Virus record (IMG/VR): IMGVR_UViG_3300010413_000173
Span: 1-23,615 of that record
Length of the DNA stretch: 23,615 nt
Origin: a virus
Strand: one strand, 5' to 3'
The notes under the pieces were generated by a model, which saw nothing but the letters and a program-made list of their open reading frames with translations, made no database searches and was not told the DNA's origin. The first letter of the stretch is position 1; each line of letters opens with the position of its first letter. Positions 20,648-23,615 of this stretch are shown piece by piece. Both the position numbers and the translations under genes were made by a program.

Positions 20648-21167
20648 GGCCTTGCCTCATGCAGAGAGGCAAGAATTTATTATAATCTCTCTGCCAATGG
20701 CAAAAATGCGAGCCGAAATGCTTGCGAGAGGCCATAGGAATTGGCATATTGATTTTTTCGCCATGAGAGATTAAATCCTCAATTTTTGGCAGGGATTTTC
20801 CCGGATTTTCCCTATGCCAAGAGGCCAAGATGCAATCATAATATCCCCCGCGAGAGGCCAATTTTCTGCCATAGGGGGAATCTTGGGCCTTGCCAAGGGA
20901 TTTATTTTTGGCCTTGGCCTTATCAATCCAATTCTGCATGATTGCTTGCGAAAATTCCTCTGAGAGGGAATCTTGATTTTCCCTGATTGCATTTTGCAGG
21001 CGGGCCTTGCCTTGGGCCTCTCTCCGGGCCTCTATCGCCTCTTGAGCCTGCCTTTGGGCCTTGGCATTGGCCTCTGCATTTTGGGCCTCTCTCCGGGCCT
21101 CTTGGGCCTCTAAATTAGCCTGCCAATTTTCCTCTTGCCTCTGATTTTTCGCCAATTTTTTCGCCAT
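20637..21167 (-). CDS. Unknown protein with no Thr and no Val, 176 aa
   Basis: The ATG at 21167 follows GAGAGAGGAAAAAAATC, a good ribosome site; a TTG at 21215 lies at the promoter and is rejected. Residues 1-75 are an Ala/Gln/Glu/Arg-rich helix or coiled coil with near-repeats (EAQEARREAQ, then EAIEARREAQ). The C-terminal 85 residues are mixed and look folded (GYYDCILASWHRENPGK, then HFGSHFCHWQRDYNKF). Because the DNA contains no AC or GT, threonine and valine codons cannot occur, and Tyr, His, Asn, Asp, Cys, Gly and Arg use only the remaining synonyms. No family recognised. An upstream promoter, a ribosome site and a downstream terminator argue for a genuine gene. Confidence 0.65.
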   Translation of the reverse strand: MAKKLAKNQRQEENWQANLEAQEARREAQNAEANAKAQRQAQEAIEARREAQGKARLQNAIRENQDSLSEEFSQAIMQNWIDKAKAKNKSLGKAQDSPYGRKLASRGGYYDCILASWHRENPGKSLPKIEDLISHGEKINMPIPMASRKHFGSHFCHWQRDYNKFLPLCMRQGQKS

Positions 21168-21199
21168 GATTTTTTTCCTCTCTCTGATTTTTTTTGGCC

Positions 21200-21215
21200 T
21201 TGCCTTGCAAGGCAA
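21200..21215. promoter_or_regulatory. Perfect 16-bp palindrome, candidate operator
   Basis: TTGCCTTGCAAGGCAA is fully self-complementary and directly follows the -10 hexamer of the minus-strand promoter at 21215-21242, where a bound dimer would block transcription. In RNA it could also form a leader hairpin. Confidence 0.55.
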
Positions 21216-21242
21216 TTATCATATATGCATAGCCCATGCCAA
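21215..21242 (-). promoter_or_regulatory. Promoter candidate for the Thr/Val-free protein gene
   Basis: Minus strand TTGGCA (21237-21242), 16-base spacer, GATAAT (21215-21220). The predicted start lies about 40 bases before the ATG. An AT-rich stretch lies upstream. Confidence 0.6.
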
Positions 21243-21293
21243 TTTTGCCTTTTTTGATATTTTTTATTTTTCTAATCATTTTATATATTTATC

Positions 21294-21536
21294 TTAATTC
21301 ATATTTTTTTTATTTTGGCATAGGCAGGGAATTTTATCATTTTGAGAATTTTGCATTTTTCCTTTCTCATTTTGAGAATCATTTTGGGCTATGGCTGGCA
21401 GAGCCGCGCCAGGAGCGGGCCTCCCAGCCGGAGCCTTTTTTTGGCCTTTATCATTTTGAGAATTTTGCATTTTTCCTTTCTCATTTTGAGAATCTGCTTT
21501 TTTTGGCATAGATTTTGCCCTAGGAGCCTTTGGCAT
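21294..21536 (-). CDS. Possible repetitive polar protein, 80 aa
   Basis: Opens MPKAPRAKSMPKKAD and contains the peptide DSQNEKGKMQNSQNDK twice, separated by a Pro/Ala-rich stretch, because a 48-base DNA repeat lies in frame. AAGG sits a few bases before the ATG. Highly polar, basic, and again without Thr or Val. It could be a real disordered protein or an open frame across a repeat-bearing control region; lack of rarer residues and of any fold signal keeps confidence low. Confidence 0.35.
   Translation of the reverse strand: MPKAPRAKSMPKKADSQNEKGKMQNSQNDKGQKKAPAGRPAPGAALPAIAQNDSQNEKGKMQNSQNDKIPCLCQNKKNMN
21333..21380. repeat. 48-bp direct repeat, copy 1
   Basis: Identical to 21447-21494, 114 bases away. 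Each copy holds TCATTTTGAGAAT twice, 30 bases apart (here at 21337 and 21367), so four such 13-mers lie in the region. Confidence 0.9.
21447..21494. repeat. 48-bp direct repeat, copy 2
   Basis: Exact copy of 21333-21380, with its TCATTTTGAGAAT elements at 21451 and 21481. The even spacing of paired 13-mers resembles iterated protein-binding sites. Confidence 0.9.
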
Positions 21537-21620
21537 GGCCCTTGCAATCTATCGCCAGATTATATATTATTTTGCTAGGAAATCCCCCAGCCATTTCCTG
21601 GCAAATTAATATAGATTAGC

Positions 21621-21680
21621 CTAATATATATTGCCCTATTCTATATCAGGCTAATATATATTGCCCTATTCTATATCGGC
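21621..21680. repeat. 30-bp tandem repeat, two units
   Basis: Units 21621-21650 and 21651-21680 differ only at the last bases. On the minus strand each contains GATATAGAATAGGGCA; the same motif with one change (GATATAGGATAGGGCA) overlaps the -10 of the plus-strand promoter near 22750, suggesting a shared promoter or regulator site. Confidence 0.85.
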
Positions 21681-21695
21681 CCGCCAGGAAAAAGA

Positions 21696-22036
21696 CGAAC
21701 GACCAAAAGGCAAAAACGCCACGACCCGAACCCAAGACGCCCGACGACCCGGCAAAAGGACGATCCACAACCCGGCAAAAGGACGAAACGCCACTTGACG
21801 CACGACGGAACGACGACCCGACGACGCGACCCAGGCACGCGCGGGACGTTTTGAAACGTTTTCGCCGGAACCAGCCGGGACGTTTTGAAACGTTTTCGCC
21901 ACCCAGGAACGGAACGGCTGGGACGATTTACTACGCTTTTGAGACGAACCACAAAGGCGCAAAAGACGCTTTCACGACTTGGCAAAAGGCCGATTTTTCG
22001 CTGGCGTTTTTTTCTGAGTTTTTTTGAAGGTATTCC
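21696..22036. other. Intergenic control region rich in GACG and GGCAAAAGG words
   Basis: No supported gene. Right after the AC/GT-free tract the plus strand becomes very rich in AC (mostly GACG and CGAC) while GT stays absent until the ACGTTTT elements at 21846. ACCCGGCAAAAGGACGA occurs twice near 21755 and 21772, and GGCAAAAGG-type words recur at 21980, 22663 and near 23355. Long minus-strand frames here (21666-22240) have no ribosome site and an Arg/Ser/Val composition typical of shadow frames. Confidence 0.6.
21843..21900. repeat. Two exact 24-bp copies of an ACGTTTT element
   Basis: Copies at 21843-21866 and 21877-21900 both read GGGACGTTTTGAAACGTTTT followed by CGCC, 34 bases apart. ACGTTTTGAAACGT is a near-perfect inverted repeat. 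Related sites lie at 22584, 23277 and 23317, all between transcription units. Likely operator or regulator sites. Confidence 0.85.
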
Positions 22037-22064
22037 TTGATTTTTTCTTTGTGCCCTATATGAT
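22037..22064 (+). promoter_or_regulatory. Promoter of the first plus-strand unit
   Basis: TTGATT (22037-22042), 16-base spacer, TATGAT (22059-22064), about 33 bases before the ATG at 22097. A GAGAGAGAG leader with ribosome site follows. Confidence 0.65.
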
Positions 22065-22096
22065 GAGGATAATCTGAGAGAGAGAGGAGAGCACAA

Positions 22097-22291
22097 ATGG
22101 AGAAGAAGAGAATAGACAAGGAGAAGCTTTCTTTCGACGAGGGCAAAGCCCTCATCGCCACAGGCCAATTCGAGCTGGCGGGGAAGCATTATCACCCCCG
22201 CCGGGGCTTCTGCCTCACCTTCCTCCATGAGAATTCCCACCAGGAATTAATCATAGGGGAAGATTGGGCCAGACTTTATTTTCTGGCCTAA
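22097..22291 (+). CDS. Unknown small protein, 64 aa
   Basis: Follows a promoter and AGAGGAGAGCACAA. The product (MEKKRIDKEKLSFDEGKALI, then FELAGKHYHPRRGF and ending DWARLYFLA) is charged and looks folded, with no valine. It is the first gene of a two-gene unit, followed after 8 bases by a GNRA-capped hairpin and the next gene's ribosome site. No family recognised. The GT-free sense strand is shared with its neighbours. Confidence 0.7.
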   Translation: MEKKRIDKEKLSFDEGKALIATGQFELAGKHYHPRRGFCLTFLHENSHQELIIGEDWARLYFLA

Positions 22292-22299
22292 TCCACATC

Positions 22300-22317
22300 G
22301 GGGGGCGAAAGCCCCCC
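22300..22317 (+). other. Intercistronic GNRA hairpin before a strong ribosome site
   Basis: GGGGGGC-GAAA-GCCCCCC, a 7-bp stem with a GAAA tetraloop, followed by ACAAGGAGGAAATC and ATG. No T-run follows, so it is not a terminator; mRNA stabilisation or processing between the two cistrons is more likely. A second copy with a GCAA loop is at 23070-23087. Confidence 0.8.
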
Positions 22318-22331
22318 ACAAGGAGGAAATC

Positions 22332-22526
22332 ATGCCGAGCACATTTGAATTGATTCGCCGGGACCTTCGCCAGGCTCAGGAATACGCCGAGGCCGCTCTG
22401 AGCCGGATTCACAATTACGATATTTCGGAAATACCGATGGAAAATCTGGATGACGCCATCGGGGAATTGCGGGGACTCCAGCGCCTCGCCGCTCTCCACG
22501 ATATGAAGACGAAGCCTTATCGCTAA
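22332..22526 (+). CDS. Unknown helical protein, 64 aa
   Basis: AAGGAGG lies 6-7 bases before the ATG. The chain is almost wholly helical and acidic (LIRRDLRQAQEYAEAALSRI, then MENLDDAIGELRGLQRLAAL) with no valine and no cysteine. It could form a helical hairpin or a small coiled-coil dimer. It is the second gene of the first plus-strand unit and is followed by a terminator. Function unknown. Confidence 0.7.
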   Translation: MPSTFELIRRDLRQAQEYAEAALSRIHNYDISEIPMENLDDAIGELRGLQRLAALHDMKTKPYR

Positions 22527-22542
22527 TCTCCTCTCTCCAACC

Positions 22543-22568
22543 GGCCCGCTTCGGCGGGCCAACCTTTT
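22543..22568 (+). terminator. Terminator of the first plus-strand unit
   Basis: GGCCCGC-TTCG-GCGGGCC, a 7-bp stem with a UUCG loop, then AACCTTTT. It shares its flanks (TAATCTCCTCTCTCC before, ACCTTTT-GCC after) with the terminator at 23235. Confidence 0.85.
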
Positions 22569-22583
22569 GCCTTGCCTTATTGC

Positions 22584-22601
22584 GACGTTTTAAAACGTTT
22601 T
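22584..22601. repeat. ACGTTTT palindrome between the plus-strand units
   Basis: GACGTTTTAAAACGTTTT; the 14-base core ACGTTTTAAAACGT is perfectly self-complementary. It lies 16 bases after the first terminator. The remaining 22602-22728 shows AC-rich, gene-free sequence. Confidence 0.8.
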
Positions 22602-22728
22602 GATTACTTCCTCACGGCACTGCGCGAACGCCCGACTACGAGGCTTAGACAGCCTACAACGAGGCAAAAGGCAAAACTGCCACTCTTGAAGCTGACTGTT
22701 TTTATTTGAGTAGGAAGCAAGGTAATGC

Positions 22729-22757
22729 TTGCCATTCCTATTGGTGCGATATAGGAT
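22729..22757 (+). promoter_or_regulatory. Promoter of the second plus-strand unit
   Basis: TTGCCA (22729-22734), 17-base spacer, TAGGAT (22752-22757), 29 bases before the ATG at 22787. The -10 sits inside GATATAGGATAGGGCA, the motif also found in the 30-bp tandem repeats at 21621-21680 on the other strand. Confidence 0.6.
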
Positions 22758-22786
22758 AGGGCATCAATCAGAGAGGAGGACAAAGG

Positions 22787-23065
22787 ATGAGAGAGGAAGC
22801 GGTTTTGAAGGCCAGAGTCAATGGCCGCAGGATTGAAGTTTTCGTGGTAGGGAAATGGCGGGGCGTCCGCTATTATGGCGGGAAACTCGCCGCTCCCAAA
22901 GGCAAGCACATCTTGGCGGATATCGAGCGCACTATCCGCATCAACACAGGCGGCTATGATTATCCTGGACATGGCTCCCTGAGCGGGCTGACCTATAATC
23001 CCGACAAAGGGCGCTTTGCTGGCAAGGACATCCGCTTCGATTGGCAGGACAGAATCGAGCCCTAA
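22787..23065 (+). CDS. Unknown protein, 92 aa
   Basis: AGGAGGACAAAGG precedes the ATG. The product starts MREEAVLKARVNGRRIEVFV and continues with a beta-rich, Gly/Tyr-rich stretch (NTGGYDYPGHGSLSGL) and an Asp/Arg C-terminus. All six valines fall in the first 27 residues; downstream of about base 22866 the sense strand has no GT. First gene of the second two-gene unit. No family recognised. Confidence 0.7.
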   Translation: MREEAVLKARVNGRRIEVFVVGKWRGVRYYGGKLAAPKGKHILADIERTIRINTGGYDYPGHGSLSGLTYNPDKGRFAGKDIRFDWQDRIEP

Positions 23066-23069
23066 ACTC

Positions 23070-23087
23070 GGGGGGCGCAAGCCCCCC
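23070..23087 (+). other. Second intercistronic GNRA hairpin before a strong ribosome site
   Basis: GGGGGGC-GCAA-GCCCCCC, identical in stem to the hairpin at 22300 but with a GCAA loop, then AACAAGGAGGGAAACC and ATG. The loop change keeps the GNRA rule, which points to a selected RNA fold. Confidence 0.8.
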
Positions 23088-23103
23088 AACAAGGAGGGAA
23101 ACC

Positions 23104-23214
23104 ATGGGATATTTTGAATTCACAATGATTGCGATAGCTTTTGGACTTCTTCTCTGCATCGGGCTCCGCGGCTTCGAGATGCTGGCCGACTGGATAGCCG
23201 ACAGATTCTTCTAA
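23104..23214 (+). CDS. 36-residue single-span membrane protein
   Basis: AAGGAGGG lies about 6 bases before the ATG. The product MGYFEFTMIAIAFGLLLCIG is followed by LRGFEMLADWIADRFF: one transmembrane helix, then an amphipathic segment. It contains no valine, which is unusual for a membrane helix, in keeping with the GT-free sense strand. Second gene of its unit, followed by a terminator. Toxin-like or lysis-accessory roles are possible but unproven. Confidence 0.65.
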   Translation: MGYFEFTMIAIAFGLLLCIGLRGFEMLADWIADRFF

Positions 23215-23234
23215 TCTCCTCTCTCCTCTCCAAC

Positions 23235-23262
23235 GGGGCTCCTGCGGGAGCCCCACCTTTTT
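23235..23262 (+). terminator. Terminator of the second plus-strand unit
   Basis: GGGGCTCC-TGCG-GGAGCCCC, an 8-bp stem, then ACCTTTTTGCC. Preceded by TAATCTCCTCTCTCC as at the first terminator. Confidence 0.85.
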
Positions 23263-23276
23263 GCCTGCCAGCCACC

Positions 23277-23351
23277 GGGACGTTTTGAGACGTAGCCAAT
23301 TTTCTCTTACCGGCCAACGTTTTAAAACGTCCCTGCCTGAAATCGAGACGT
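23277..23351. repeat. ACGTTTT elements between the last plus-strand unit and the convergent gene
   Basis: GGGACGTTTTGAGACGT (23277-23293) and ACGTTTTAAAACGTCCC (23317-23333) are inverted relative to each other; a further ACGTTTCG starts at 23348. These are the only GTs of the plus strand between 22867 and 23371. Confidence 0.8.
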
Positions 23352-23401
23352 TTCGCAAAAGGGCAATCCTCTGTGGCTGGGCCTCCCCTCAGCTTGTCGG
23401 C

Positions 23402-23615
23402 CTAGCTAATCCGCCATGTGCCCTTTGAGCGCAGGGCTTGTTTCGCCCTTTCGCTCAGCTTGTCGGAGCGCATATGCTCCCGAAGTTGCCGATTCTCCTC
23501 GCGGAGGTCGGCAATCATCTCCTGCGCTTGTCTCAGCTCCTCTTGGAGCCGTGAAAGCTCGGAAGCCTTTTTGTAGGCGGCCTTGACAGCTGGCGTGGCA
23601 TTTTCCAGGGAATTT
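23402..23615 (-). CDS. Partial coiled-coil protein, N-terminus off the right edge
   Basis: The minus strand is open from the right edge to the TAG at 23402-23404, giving the last 70 residues. They form a strongly helical Glu/Arg/Gln-rich segment (LSRLQEELRQAQEMIADLRE, then ENRQLREHMRSDKLSERAKQ) ending KGTWRIS, a likely coiled coil. Only one valine occurs. The sense strand has a single GT in this stretch apart from the edge, while AC is frequent, so it shares the dinucleotide habit of the plus-strand genes although it lies on the other strand. Function unknown. Confidence 0.65.
   Translation of the reverse strand, partial: NSLENATPAVKAAYKKASELSRLQEELRQAQEMIADLREENRQLREHMRSDKLSERAKQALRSKGTWRIS

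Larger units (their letters stand above)
20463..21695. other. 1,233-nt tract with no AC and no GT dinucleotide on either strand
   Basis: I checked every line of the tract: after the AC at 20461-20462 the next AC is at 21695-21696, and GT does not occur at all in between. All other dinucleotides, including CA, TG, CG, GA and TA, are present. Equal-frequency chance would give about 154 AC or GT steps. The exclusion spans coding and non-coding DNA, hairpins and repeats alike, and has sharp edges. Confidence 0.97.

Noticed and set aside
21236-21511. Hydrophobic plus-strand frame of 91 codons
   Set aside because: No ribosome site, T-rich low-complexity DNA, and antisense to the repeat pair; hydrophobicity follows from TTT-rich sequence.
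21333-21680. CRISPR array
   Set aside because: Only two copies of each repeat, no unique spacers of even length, no cas genes.
20463-21695. C-to-T deamination in AC context as cause of the AC/GT loss
   Set aside because: It would need to be complete over 1.2 kb on both strands without wrecking genes or signals, and the flanking sense-strand pattern (GT lost, AC kept) has the wrong strand bias for deamination of the non-template strand.
21666-22240. Long minus-strand frames (98 and 189 codons)
   Set aside because: Run through operator-like repeats and a plus-strand promoter and gene; Arg/Ser/Val-rich composition typical of shadow frames of AC-rich DNA.

Overview
The window is a stretch of a tailed double-stranded DNA phage (Caudoviricetes), or an integrated copy of one. 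The packaging and head genes all lie on the minus strand and read right to left from about 20.1 kb to the left edge: small terminase, C5 DNA methyltransferase, large terminase, DUF4055-type portal, scaffold, major capsid protein of the epsilon15 gp7 / BPP-1 type, and a Bbp16-like capsid-associated protein. This capsid/portal set is best known from short-tailed phages of Gram-negative bacteria. No tail genes are complete here, so the morphotype and the host remain inferences. A phage-carried UDP-sugar pathway pair (WlbA/WlbB-like) points to a host with LPS-type surface sugars. A trimethylamine-methyltransferase-like gene hints at an anaerobic or methylamine-rich habitat.

Layout. 1-4.0 kb: a partial tail-fibre-like protein with 22-residue His-rich repeats, several very small genes (membrane, zinc-ribbon, basic), and a head-completion (DnaT-like) protein. 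One of the small basic genes carries an in-frame UGA. 3.5-7.2 kb: a cargo block inside the structural operon with a WlbB-like acetyltransferase, a WlbA-like dehydrogenase, a GT2 glycosyltransferase with helical repeats, and small unknowns. 7.2-10.4 kb: minor virion proteins, a strong terminator, capsid-associated protein, major capsid protein and scaffold. 10.4-13.5 kb: metallophosphoesterase, MttB-like methyltransferase and SAM methyltransferase. 13.5-20.1 kb: zinc protein, portal, large terminase interrupted by a LAGLIDADG intein, C5 methyltransferase with a second gene overprinted in another frame, and small terminase. The late operon appears to start from a tandemly duplicated 71-bp promoter module at 20.17-20.31 kb.

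At 20,462/20,463 the DNA changes character abruptly. The next 1,233 bases (20,463-21,695) contain not one AC or GT dinucleotide on either strand. A plausible 176-residue gene inside it therefore encodes a protein with no threonine and no valine. Beyond it, to the right edge, genes on both strands still avoid GT on their sense strand while keeping AC. Many of the surviving GTs sit in repeated ACGTTTT-type palindromes between transcription units. Two short plus-strand units there share one plan: promoter, gene, GNRA-capped hairpin, strong Shine-Dalgarno, gene, terminator, ACGTTTT palindrome. I know of no described system that explains this dinucleotide exclusion. It is the most unusual signal in the window, with the caveat that a chimeric assembly must first be excluded.
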